DNA of 64,000 bases from the NCBI RefSeq assembly GCF_000424185.1, contig NZ_AUJK01000005.1, positions 96,755 to 160,754 of the forward strand, given 5' to 3'. This document shows positions 33,331-41,261 of the stretch, in pieces (the stretch's first letter is position 1; each line of letters begins with the position of its first letter). The notes beneath the pieces are model-generated. The model made no database searches, had not been told where the DNA came from, and saw only the letters and a list, made by a program, of their open reading frames with translations. Position numbers and translations under genes: made by a program. The DNA is from Prevotella sp. AGR2160. GTDB taxonomy: Bacteria; Bacteroidota; Bacteroidia; Bacteroidales; Bacteroidaceae.

Positions 33331-35091
33331 TTATTTTCCATTAGTATAGTAATGAGCATAATTCTTGAATGGCTCCGTGATGACATTCACGGAACGCTCC
33401 TCATAGACATTTCCGAAGGGATCTGTTGCCCGCACCTTCACGAGGGCACCCTTCCGCTTCGGAACATAAACGAAGAGATGATTCATGAGCAGATAACCAT
33501 TCTGCTTACTGATGAAATGGTAGTTCACGCTCTTGGAATATTTATGATGATAACCGGTGGCAAAAGCATCCTGGCCCTTACTGCTGATCCGCTCCATGGG
33601 ATAGCGCTGGCCGTCTTCAATGGCAACGACCTTCCAACGGGAATCGGCATTGAACACATTCGCTATGATGGCGCCTTTGCCACGGGGGATAGCCCAGTCG
33701 GTGGCATAGCTCTCGCCGTTGAAGTCGGTATCGGCGTGGAAGAGCGTCATCTGCTTGTCGGCCGGCCAGAAAGTTCCCTTGTAATAGTCACCGACGATCT
33801 CTCCGTCATAGAAGCTATATACGTAATAGCCATTCGGTGTGCCACAGATATTGATATTGCTCTGCCAGATATTCCCGCAGGCGGCAGCATGACAGTGTTC
33901 CATGAGATGCTGCCCCTGAAAGTCTATCTCGTGGTTGATGGCGAAATGCGTATGACCGCAGAACAGTTCAAAACCTCCCTTGAAAGGAGCCAGCATCTTC
34001 AGCAACAGCGAGAGGTTCGACGACGCGTAATGGCCTTGCTCCGAAGCGATATCCAGCGGCGTGGCCTGACGCCACGGATTATTACCGAATGTCAGGGGGA
34101 CATGATAGCACAGAATCACTTTCTTGGCGTGGGAGGTCAGTGCGAGATCCTGGCGCAGCCACGACAGTTGACGCTTCGTTAACTGTCCGGGGGAATAATA
34201 GGCTTGGTTGCGATAAAACCAAACGTCATTGAGACAGACATAATGTTCGTTGCCACGGTCAAAGCTATAATCTTCGGGACCGAAACTTGCCTCCCACTGA
34301 CGACGGTAGAGCGCCTTGCCATCCTGGTCATGATTGCCAATCACGGAGAAGAGAATCATCCGCGTAGAACCCATAGCCTGACGGATCTGACGTTCCAAGA
34401 CAGCGTTATAACCGCCATAATACTGCACATCATCACCCATGGAAAGTCCATAAACGGGCATCTCTGACGGTAGGTTGCTGATGGTCTGCCGGATATCGGC
34501 CATCGTCTGATTCGTAAAACGCCAGAGATCGCTCTTCTTGACGGGATTGTCACTGGCATCCGTATAATAAGGGCTGATGGCATTCGTGATCTGTGGATCG
34601 CCGAGCACAAAGAGCTTATAATATTTCTCCACCCCACCCTTCAGACGGGTCAAAGTGAAGTTGTATGTCCGCTTGCCTTTCTCTAAAGGAAGATAGACGC
34701 AAGCAGTGTGGTCGTCATGGGAATGCACCGGGATCGCACAGAATGCCGGTACCCGATACCATACGAAACGGGCGGCCGCAAGGGGCTTCATCCGGTATTC
34801 ACCATTACTGTCCGTCGTCACGCACTGGTAACTGTCGGAGACGACGACACCCACCATCGGACGGCCCTGACGGTCGGTGAGACGGCCGTGGATTGTGTCG
34901 GACACCACGGGCCGCGCAGCTGCCTGTAACTTTCTCAACATTTGCACACGCGTCTGCAACTGACGTCCGACGAGGGCAGAGAGAGAGTCGAGGGCATGAA
35001 AATCAGAAGAAGGTTTCTCCCCGTCTGCCTGACATCCCTGCATAGCCATGACAAGGAATGAAAAGACCAGAAAGAGAAAAACCTTCTTCAT
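33331..35091 (-). CDS. Calcineurin-like phosphoesterase lipoprotein
   Basis: A 586-residue lipoprotein with signal peptide and lipobox MAMQGC (acylated C20). A carboxypeptidase-regulatory-like N-terminal beta domain (about 60-150, IHGRLTDRQGRPMVGVVVSDS) precedes the metallophosphatase core: D165 in LGDPQI, GDD at 219-221, GNHD at 252-255, YHVP and CGHTH further on. A C-terminal MetallophosC-like domain reaches the end. It probably hydrolyses a phosphate ester at the cell envelope; the substrate is unknown. The MKK start at 35091 is preferred over an upstream ATG because the latter would place the 35111-35134 palindrome in the coding sequence. Confidence 0.85.
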   Translation of the reverse strand: MKKVFLFLVFSFLVMAMQGCQADGEKPSSDFHALDSLSALVGRQLQTRVQMLRKLQAAARPVVSDTIHGRLTDRQGRPMVGVVVSDSYQCVTTDSNGEYRMKPLAAARFVWYRVPAFCAIPVHSHDDHTACVYLPLEKGKRTYNFTLTRLKGGVEKYYKLFVLGDPQITNAISPYYTDASDNPVKKSDLWRFTNQTMADIRQTISNLPSEMPVYGLSMGDDVQYYGGYNAVLERQIRQAMGSTRMILFSVIGNHDQDGKALYRRQWEASFGPEDYSFDRGNEHYVCLNDVWFYRNQAYYSPGQLTKRQLSWLRQDLALTSHAKKVILCYHVPLTFGNNPWRQATPLDIASEQGHYASSNLSLLLKMLAPFKGGFELFCGHTHFAINHEIDFQGQHLMEHCHAAACGNIWQSNINICGTPNGYYVYSFYDGEIVGDYYKGTFWPADKQMTLFHADTDFNGESYATDWAIPRGKGAIIANVFNADSRWKVVAIEDGQRYPMERISSKGQDAFATGYHHKYSKSVNYHFISKQNGYLLMNHLFVYVPKRKGALVKVRATDPFGNVYEERSVNVITEPFKNYAHYYTNGK

Positions 35092-35110
35092 CATGAGCTG
35101 TATTGTTTGC

Positions 35111-35134
35111 AGGAACATGATTCATCATGTTCCT
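35111..35134. repeat. Complete ACATGAT palindrome copy
   Basis: Perfect 11-bp arms AGGAACATGAT and ATCATGTTCCT around TC, between the asnS stop and the phosphoesterase start. Confidence 0.8.
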
Positions 35135-35142
35135 ACCTATCT

Positions 35143-36534
35143 TTAGAATTCTGCGTTCTTCGGTGTACGCGGGAACGGGATGACATCACGGATGTTCTGC
35201 ATACCTGTCACGAAGAGGATCAGGCGCTCGAAACCAAGACCAAAGCCGGCATGCGGACAAGAGCCGTACTTACGGGTATCGAGGTACCACTTATAATTGG
35301 CCTCATCCATACCGCGGCGCTCCATCTCTGCCGTGAGCTTGCCATAGTCTTCCTCACGGACACTGCCACCGATGATCTCGCCGATACGCGGGAAGAGGAC
35401 ATCGGTGCCCTGCATCGTCTTGCCATCAGGATTCTTCTTCATATAGAACGCCTTGATCTCCGTGGGATAGTCAGTCATGATGACCGGGCGCTTGAAATGC
35501 TCCTCCACGAGATAGCGCTCATGCTCGGAAGCAAGATCCATGCCCCAGCCCGTCACGGGGAACTCAAACTTGTGACCGTTCTTCTGTGCCTCCTCGAGGA
35601 TCTTGATTCCCTCGGTATAAGGCAGACGGACAAAGTCTTCCTTGATGACGCTCTGCAGCGTCTCCAGCAGATGTTTGTCGATCATCTTATTGAGGAAGGC
35701 AAGGTCATCCTGACAGTTCTCCAGGGCCCAGCGCACGCAGTACTTGATAAAGTCCTCTTCGAGATCCATCAGTTCGTCCTTGTCCATGAAGGCGATCTCT
35801 GGCTCGATCATCCAGAACTCTGCGAGGTGACGCGGCGTGTTGCTGTTCTCTGCGCGGAAAGTAGGACCGAAGGTGTAGATGGCACCAAGAGCGGTAGCGC
35901 CGAGCTCACCCTCCAACTGTCCGGAGACGGTGAGATTCGTCTTGCGACCGAAGAAGTCAGCGTCATAGTCTACCTTCCCTTCCTTGGCACAACGGTCGAG
36001 ATCGAGCGTCGTCACCTGAAACATCTGTCCGGCACCCTCAGCATCACTGGCCGTGATCAGCGGGGTATTGAAATAGTAGAAACCGTGATCGTGGAAATAT
36101 TTATGGATGGCAATCGCCATGTTATGACGGATACGGAAGACAGCACCGAACGTGTTCGTACGAAGGCGGAGATGAGCATACTTACGCATATACTCAAAGC
36201 TCTGACCTTTCTTCTGCATCGGATAGTCATTGGGACAGAGACCATAGATCGTGATATTCTTGCTCTGGATCTCCACGCTCTGACCCTTGCCCTGACTCTC
36301 TACGAGGACACCCTCACAAGCGATGCATGCACCGGTGGTGATAGACTTCAGATCCTCCTCAGACATCGTCGACGGATCGACGACGAGCTGGATATTCTTG
36401 ATGGTGCTGCCATCATTCAAGGCAATGAAATCCACGGCCTTGGAAGAACGATGGCTGCGCACCCATCCTTTTACTAAGATGTCTTTGTTTACGTCGGTGC
36501 TGCGAAGGGCATCAACGACTTTTGTTCTTTTCAT
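35143..36534 (-). CDS. asnS: Asparagine--tRNA ligase
   Basis: A 463-residue class IIb synthetase that charges tRNA-Asn directly. An N-terminal OB-fold anticodon domain (about 15-105, [25 protein letters not shown]) precedes the catalytic core, with motif 2 around [25 protein letters not shown] and motif 3 [13 protein letters not shown] near 432-444. The asparagine rather than aspartate assignment rests on the overall sequence and lack of the GAD insertion. It starts 24 bases after the pseudouridine synthase stop, so the two are likely cotranscribed. Confidence 0.97.
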   Translation of the reverse strand: MKRTKVVDALRSTDVNKDILVKGWVRSHRSSKAVDFIALNDGSTIKNIQLVVDPSTMSEEDLKSITTGACIACEGVLVESQGKGQSVEIQSKNITIYGLCPNDYPMQKKGQSFEYMRKYAHLRLRTNTFGAVFRIRHNMAIAIHKYFHDHGFYYFNTPLITASDAEGAGQMFQVTTLDLDRCAKEGKVDYDADFFGRKTNLTVSGQLEGELGATALGAIYTFGPTFRAENSNTPRHLAEFWMIEPEIAFMDKDELMDLEEDFIKYCVRWALENCQDDLAFLNKMIDKHLLETLQSVIKEDFVRLPYTEGIKILEEAQKNGHKFEFPVTGWGMDLASEHERYLVEEHFKRPVIMTDYPTEIKAFYMKKNPDGKTMQGTDVLFPRIGEIIGGSVREEDYGKLTAEMERRGMDEANYKWYLDTRKYGSCPHAGFGLGFERLILFVTGMQNIRDVIPFPRTPKNAEF

Positions 36535-36558
36535 TCTTGTGTTTGTTTATTCTGTCGT

Positions 36559-38055
36559 TTACTCGAAAGCACCCATACGGAGCATGTCAACTTCCTTCTC
36601 CGTAAGGAAACGCCAGTCACCACGACGGAGTCCCTTCTTCGTCAGACCGGCAAACTGTACACGGTCAAGTTTCACAACGCGATAGCCAAGGCTCTCGAAG
36701 ATACGGCGAACGATACGGTTCTTGCCGCTGTGGATCTCAATGCCCACCTGCGTCTTGTCCTTCTCGTCGGCATACTGGATGTCATCGGCCTTGATGTCGC
36801 CGTCCTCGAGGGTAATACCCTCCTTGATCTGCTCCATATCGTGAGCTGTGACAGGCTTGTCGAGATGTACGTGATAGACTTTCTTCTTCAGGAACTTCGG
36901 ATGCGTGAGCTTGCTGGCCAGATCACCGTCGTTGGTGAGCAACAGGACACCCGTGGTATTACGGTCGAGACGGCCGACAGGATAGATACGCTCGGGACAG
37001 ACATCCTTCACGAGATCCATCACGGTCTTGCGCTGCTGGGGATCATCGCTTGTCGTGACATAACCCTTAGGCTTGTTGAGCAATACATAGACCTTCTTCT
37101 CCAACGTCACTGGCTGATCGTGGAACTTCACCTCATCGGAGCGCAGCACCTTCGTACCGAGCTCGGTGACGACATTGCCATTGACGGTGACGACACCACT
37201 CTGGATGAACTCATCGGCCTCACGACGGGAACAGACACCAGCATTGGCCAGGAACTTATTCAGACGGATCGGCTCATTGGGGTCGACATTCTCTTCCTTA
37301 TATTCTATACGCTTCTTCAGACTGTACTTGGCATTGGGATCATACCCCGGAGTATGCTGACGGGGCTGGAAACCACGCTGCGGACCTTTGTTATAACCAC
37401 CCTGCTGCGGACGACCGTAACCGCCCTGACGCTGATAGCCACCCTGCTGCGGACGACCGTAGCCGCCACGGCTCTGATAGCCACCCTGCTGCGGACGACC
37501 GTAGCCACCACGACTCTGATAGCCATTCTGACGGGGCTGATAACCACCCTGACGAGGCTGGTAACCACCCTGCTGAGCCTGATAGCCGTTCTGCTGACTA
37601 TCATCACCATTCTGGTTGTAACGGGGACGATAGCCACCCTGCTGACGGGGCTGATAACCGCCCTGACGGGGCTGATAGCCGCCACGACTCTGATAGCCAT
37701 TCTGACGGGGCTGATAACCACCCTGACGAGGCTGGTAGCCACCACGACTCTGATAGCCGTTCTGACGGGGCTGATAACCGCCCTCATGAGAAGAATGCTC
37801 ATTATTACTTGCGCCTCCCAAGGCTGCGCCGAATCCCTCCGGACGGAAACCGCCCTCACCGGAAGATTGACCACGGTCACTGCTATAAGCGCGCTGAGCG
37901 CCGATACGCGGACGGTGAGGACGCGCTCCCGGAGTTGTTGTACCATGATAGTTTCTCTGGTAAGAGCTGCTGCCTGCAGGTGCGTAGCCCTCGCGGCTGC
38001 TGTCGTTCTTCTCTACAGGTGCTTCCTGTGTTTTGTTGTCTAATTCCTGATCCAT
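36559..38055 (-). CDS. rRNA pseudouridine synthase (RsuA/RluB type) with long repetitive N-terminus
   Basis: A 498-residue protein. Residues 1-250 are low-complexity, with many GGYQPRQ, NGYQSRG and GGYGRPQQ units (Gly, Tyr, Gln, Arg), like RGG/YGG RNA-binding regions. Residues about 259-305 form an S4 RNA-binding domain (IRLNKFLANAGVCSRREADEFI), followed by the catalytic domain with D364 in GRLDRNTTGV. It isomerises a uridine in ribosomal RNA. The catalytic part is of normal length (about 240). The N-terminal extension is common in Bacteroidetes RluB-like proteins, but its copy number varies and could affect RNA binding or phase behaviour. Confidence 0.92.
   Translation of the reverse strand: MDQELDNKTQEAPVEKNDSSREGYAPAGSSSYQRNYHGTTTPGARPHRPRIGAQRAYSSDRGQSSGEGGFRPEGFGAALGGASNNEHSSHEGGYQPRQNGYQSRGGYQPRQGGYQPRQNGYQSRGGYQPRQGGYQPRQQGGYRPRYNQNGDDSQQNGYQAQQGGYQPRQGGYQPRQNGYQSRGGYGRPQQGGYQSRGGYGRPQQGGYQRQGGYGRPQQGGYNKGPQRGFQPRQHTPGYDPNAKYSLKKRIEYKEENVDPNEPIRLNKFLANAGVCSRREADEFIQSGVVTVNGNVVTELGTKVLRSDEVKFHDQPVTLEKKVYVLLNKPKGYVTTSDDPQQRKTVMDLVKDVCPERIYPVGRLDRNTTGVLLLTNDGDLASKLTHPKFLKKKVYHVHLDKPVTAHDMEQIKEGITLEDGDIKADDIQYADEKDKTQVGIEIHSGKNRIVRRIFESLGYRVVKLDRVQFAGLTKKGLRRGDWRFLTEKEVDMLRMGAFE
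37385..37785 (-). repeat. Tandem repeats encoding the G/Y/Q/R-rich N-terminus
   Basis: About 400 bases of 21- to 48-base units, visible on the plus strand as recurring CTGATAACCACCCTGACG and CTGCGGACGACCGTA. They encode the GGYQPRQ and GGYGRPQQ units. Several copies are identical over more than 40 bases, so copy number is likely unstable. Confidence 0.9.
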
Positions 38056-38192
38056 AATGGAAATTAATTAATGAGTCTCTCCGATTTCCTTTTCTTCAAA
38101 GGACGTACTTTGATCACTCAAAACAGCCGGAAGAGACCATAAAAAATTAAAAATTAAATATTAAAGATGATTTATAAAGATGATTACCTATT

Positions 38193-39539
38193 TTACATAC
38201 CCGTATAGTTGTGCGGCGTGATGGCCATCAGCTCCTTCTTCACGCTGTCACTGACCTGGAGATCCTGAATAAAGGCATGAATGGTCTCTTCGGTCATGTG
38301 CTTGTTTGTACGCGTCAGCGCCTTCAGCGCCTCATAGGGATGGGGATACCCCTCACGGCGCAGGATGGTCTGGATCGCCTCTGCGACAACGGCCCACGTA
38401 TTGTCAAGATCCTCATTGATCTTCTCCTCGTTGAGGATAAGCTTACGCAGACCCTTCAACGTGCTCTGGATGGCAATGATACTATGACCCATGGGGACAC
38501 CGATATTGCGGAGTACCGTTGAATCGGTAAGATCACGCTGCAGACGACTCACAGGAAGTTTCATGGCCAGGAACTGCAGAAAGGCATTGGCAATACCCAG
38601 GTTGCCTTCACTGTTCTCGTAGTCAATGGGATTGACTTTATGAGGCATAGCACTGGATCCGACCTCTCCGGCCTTGATTTTCTGCTTGAAATACTCCATG
38701 GAGATATACATCCACATATCACGGTCGAGATCGATAATGATCGTGTTGATACGGCGCATGGCATCGAAAACAGATCCCAGATGGTCGTAGTTGCTGATCT
38801 GCGTCGTCCACTGCTCACGCTCCAAGCCGAGCTTCTCACTGACGAAGCGGTTACCAAAAGCACGCCAGTCGTAATCAGGATAGGCGACATGATGGGCATT
38901 GAAATTGCCCGTAGCGCCACCAAACTTCGCCGTGAGTTTACAAGCTTTCAGCGAATTCAGCTGTTCGGTGAGACGATAGACGAAGACTTCGATCTCTTTA
39001 CCCAGACGTGTAGGAGATGCCGGCTGCCCATGGGTCTTGGCAAGCATGGGCACATTTTTCCACTCCTCAGCATATGTCTGCAACTGATCAATAAGTTCCT
39101 GTACTTGTGGGTAGTAGACATGATTCAAGGCCTCTTTCAGGGAAAGGGGAACACTCGTATTATTGATATCCTGAGAGGTAAGACCGAAATGGATGAATTC
39201 CTTATAGGTCTCAAGGCCGCCGATAGCGTCAAACTGTTCCTTGATATAATACTCCACAGCCTTGACATCATGATTTGTCACCTTCTCGATGTCTTTCACA
39301 CGTTGGGCACCCTTCTCATCGAAGTTGCGATAGATATCGCGAAGACGATCAAAGAGAGCATGGTCGAAAGAGGCCAACTGCGGAAGAGGAAGCTCGCATA
39401 ACGTGATAAAATACTCAATCTCTACACGTATACGATAACGAATAAGCGCATACTCGGAAAAGTAGTCTGCTAAAGGCTCTGTCTTACTTCTATAGCGTCC
39501 GTCAATAGGCGATATCGCTGTCAATTGATCCAATTTCAT
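38193..39539 (-). CDS. purB: Adenylosuccinate lyase
   Basis: A 448-residue fumarase/aspartase-superfamily enzyme acting twice in purine synthesis (SAICAR to AICAR, adenylosuccinate to AMP). The family signature GSSAMPHKVNPID lies near 291-303, with the flexible-loop serines of the active site. KTHGQPASPTRLGKE near 165-180 is a second conserved stretch. Length fits the E. coli-type PurB (about 456). A -7 element at 39574-39581 gives a short leader. The next gene downstream (pseudouridine synthase) begins 137 bases further on. Confidence 0.96.
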   Translation of the reverse strand: MKLDQLTAISPIDGRYRSKTEPLADYFSEYALIRYRIRVEIEYFITLCELPLPQLASFDHALFDRLRDIYRNFDEKGAQRVKDIEKVTNHDVKAVEYYIKEQFDAIGGLETYKEFIHFGLTSQDINNTSVPLSLKEALNHVYYPQVQELIDQLQTYAEEWKNVPMLAKTHGQPASPTRLGKEIEVFVYRLTEQLNSLKACKLTAKFGGATGNFNAHHVAYPDYDWRAFGNRFVSEKLGLEREQWTTQISNYDHLGSVFDAMRRINTIIIDLDRDMWMYISMEYFKQKIKAGEVGSSAMPHKVNPIDYENSEGNLGIANAFLQFLAMKLPVSRLQRDLTDSTVLRNIGVPMGHSIIAIQSTLKGLRKLILNEEKINEDLDNTWAVVAEAIQTILRREGYPHPYEALKALTRTNKHMTEETIHAFIQDLQVSDSVKKELMAITPHNYTGM

Positions 39540-39573
39540 AGGTGATCTGTTAATTATATGTCTGATTACCGTG

Positions 39574-39581
39574 CAAAGGTA
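39574..39581 (-). promoter_or_regulatory. -7 promoter element for purB
   Basis: TACCTTTG followed by C on the minus strand, 35 bases before the purB ATG. Confidence 0.65.
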
Positions 39582-39670
39582 ATCATATTTCTTGATTTTA
39601 CAAAATTATCGTTCCGAAAATCAAGCTACTTCCCACTTTTTTATATTTTTTTGTTGAAAGTAGGCTTCTC

Positions 39671-39705
39671 TCTTTACCTTTTTACTTCTTTACTTTTTTA
39701 CTTCT
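39671..39705. repeat. A-rich GTAAAAAAGTAAAG motif (reverse copy)
   Basis: Reads TTTACCTTTTTACTTC on the plus strand and is the complement of 17996-18026. It lies just downstream of the tRNA terminator. Confidence 0.6.
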
Positions 39706-39743
39706 AAAAAAAATTCCCCGCAGCACCCGAAGGCACCACGGGG
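39705..39743 (-). terminator. Rho-independent terminator of tRNA-Val
   Basis: On the minus strand a 12-bp stem (CCCCG and CGGGG closing, several G-U pairs inside) has a UUCG tetraloop and is followed by AATTTTTTTT. It ends 15 bases after the mature tRNA 3' end. Confidence 0.85.
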
Positions 39744-39757
39744 AAAACACCCCTAAG

Positions 39758-39832
39758 TGGGCGTTGACGGATTCGAACCGCCGACCCTCTGCTTGTAAGG
39801 CAGATGCTCTAAACCAACTGAGCTAAACGCCC
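39758..39832 (-). tRNA. tRNA-Val (anticodon TAC)
   Basis: The minus strand folds into a full cloverleaf of 75 nt: acceptor GGGCGTT pairing with AACGCCC, D arm TTAGCTCAGTTGGTTTAGAG, anticodon arm CTGCCTTACAAGCAG with TAC at the anticodon, and T loop GGTTCGAATCC. Discriminator base is A and the CCA end is not encoded. It has its own -7 element and terminator, so it is a single-gene transcript. Confidence 0.95.
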
Positions 39833-39849
39833 GTCTCTTAAAACGGTTG

Positions 39850-39857
39850 CAAAGGTA
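39850..39857 (-). promoter_or_regulatory. -7 promoter element for tRNA-Val
   Basis: TACCTTTG followed by C on the minus strand, 18 bases before the mature 5' end. Confidence 0.7.
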
Positions 39858-39900
39858 GCACTATTTTTTCAAACAGCCAAATTTCGCTCCGCTTTTTTCT

Positions 39901-39934
39901 AAAAAAATGTCCGGGAGAATGATTCCCCCGGACA
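39901..39934 (-). terminator. Rho-independent terminator of the OmpA-family gene
   Basis: On the minus strand TGTCCGGGGGAATCATTCTCCCGGACA forms a GC-rich hairpin followed by seven T residues (plus-strand A run 39901-39907). Confidence 0.88.
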
Positions 39935-39955
39935 CGTATAAGTTGTAAGTCTCGA

Positions 39956-41110
39956 TTATTCAACAACCTGAACTGTTGCACGGCGGTTGAAGGAGATCGG
40001 AGAGAGCTCAGAAACACCACCATGAGCCTTCGTAGTGATGTTGTCACGCTTTACACCCATCTCAACGAGCTTGTCGGCTACGACATCAGCACGCTTCTTG
40101 GACAGCTTCTCGTTAACTTCCTTGGAACCCGTAGCGCTATCGCAATAGCCCTCAACGAGCATCTTGGAGTTGTTGTCCTTAGCATACTTAGCAAGAGCGC
40201 GGACATTAACGATATCCTTCGGGTTAGCAACAACGGCCTTGCCCAGATCGAAGAAGACGCTCACCGGAGTGGTGATGAACTCCTTGACAGACTCAGGCTG
40301 CTCAGTCGGCTTCTGGTTTGCCAGGAGGTTCTTCAGACGATCATTCTCTGCGTTAGCATCGTCGAGCTGGCTCTTCAGAGCGTCGAGCTGAGACTGATAC
40401 TGTGCGTTCAGCGCGTCTACATCAGGAACCTTGTTCCAAGTAGCCTTACCCAGGTCGAAGTGCAGACCAACCTCTGCATACAGACGGTTGTCGTGAGAGG
40501 TCCAGCCACGGAGGCCGTTAGTGCCCTCATTGCCATCGATATCACCCTCGAAACGGTCCCAACCGGCTTCTGCATAGATCTTGAAGTTCTTGCAGATCTT
40601 CCAAGTAGACTGGATACCGAGAGAGTAGTTCATGGAGTAGAGATCGTAAGTCATCGTACGACCCATACCTGCACCTGCGAAAGGAATGACGTTCCATACG
40701 CGGTTCTCATTGTAACCGAAGAGCAGATTGCTCAGGTTGAACATCACCTGCTCGTTGACACCCCAGTAACGGTTCAGCGTGCCTGTTGCCTTGCCCTTAG
40801 CGTCAGCATAGACATTCTTGCCCCAGATACCAGCGACCTTCGTACGAAGACCGATGCCCGGAGTGAACCACTTACCAACAGCGATGGAAGCACCGGGGTT
40901 GGAACGGAACTTCTTGAACGGGCTGGCGGGCAGATCGTGACCATGCTCCTGGCCAGAGTACCATGCGTTCCAGTTACCACCTACTTCAACAAACCAATTG
41001 CTCCAGAAAGAGTTGGTAGCGACACTATACTGCTGTGTCGGTGTTGCTTCCTGTGCCATACCTGTAAGGGCGAAAGCACCGAAAGCCAAAGCTAAACATA
41101 ACTTTTTCAT
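39956..41110 (-). CDS. OmpA-family outer-membrane protein
   Basis: A 384-residue major-porin-like protein. A signal peptide (about 1-19, ending GMAQ) is followed by an N-terminal eight-strand beta-barrel (to about 220) and a Gln/Asn/Leu-rich coiled-coil segment (SQLDALKSQLDDANAENDRLKNLL, about 236-259). The C-terminal OmpA domain, about 275-384, has FFDLGKAVV, VEGYCDSATGS and NRRATVQVV. The C-terminal domain binds peptidoglycan and ties the outer membrane to the wall. It is monocistronic, with a strong -7 element at 41176-41183 and a strong terminator, as expected of an abundant protein. Confidence 0.93.
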   Translation of the reverse strand: MKKLCLALAFGAFALTGMAQEATPTQQYSVATNSFWSNWFVEVGGNWNAWYSGQEHGHDLPASPFKKFRSNPGASIAVGKWFTPGIGLRTKVAGIWGKNVYADAKGKATGTLNRYWGVNEQVMFNLSNLLFGYNENRVWNVIPFAGAGMGRTMTYDLYSMNYSLGIQSTWKICKNFKIYAEAGWDRFEGDIDGNEGTNGLRGWTSHDNRLYAEVGLHFDLGKATWNKVPDVDALNAQYQSQLDALKSQLDDANAENDRLKNLLANQKPTEQPESVKEFITTPVSVFFDLGKAVVANPKDIVNVRALAKYAKDNNSKMLVEGYCDSATGSKEVNEKLSKKRADVVADKLVEMGVKRDNITTKAHGGVSELSPISFNRRATVQVVE

Positions 41111-41175
41111 AACCTTATTTAAATTTAAGTGTATAATTTCTTTCTTCTATGTCCTTTCTCTATGAATTCACGCTG

Positions 41176-41183
41176 CAAAGATA
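41176..41183 (-). promoter_or_regulatory. -7 promoter element for the OmpA-family gene
   Basis: TATCTTTG followed by C on the minus strand, 66 bases before the ATG. The leader is AT-rich. Confidence 0.65.
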
Positions 41184-41261
41184 CGGATAATATCTTAAAC
41201 TTTCAACATTTTTCAAAAAAATATGTTCTTAAGAGAGATTTTTTTCTTTTTTTTATCTTTT

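Noticed and set aside
37385..37785. Regular repeats that might be a CRISPR array
   Set aside because: The units are in frame and encode a G/Y/Q/R-rich segment of the pseudouridine synthase. There are no unique spacers of constant length and no cas genes.
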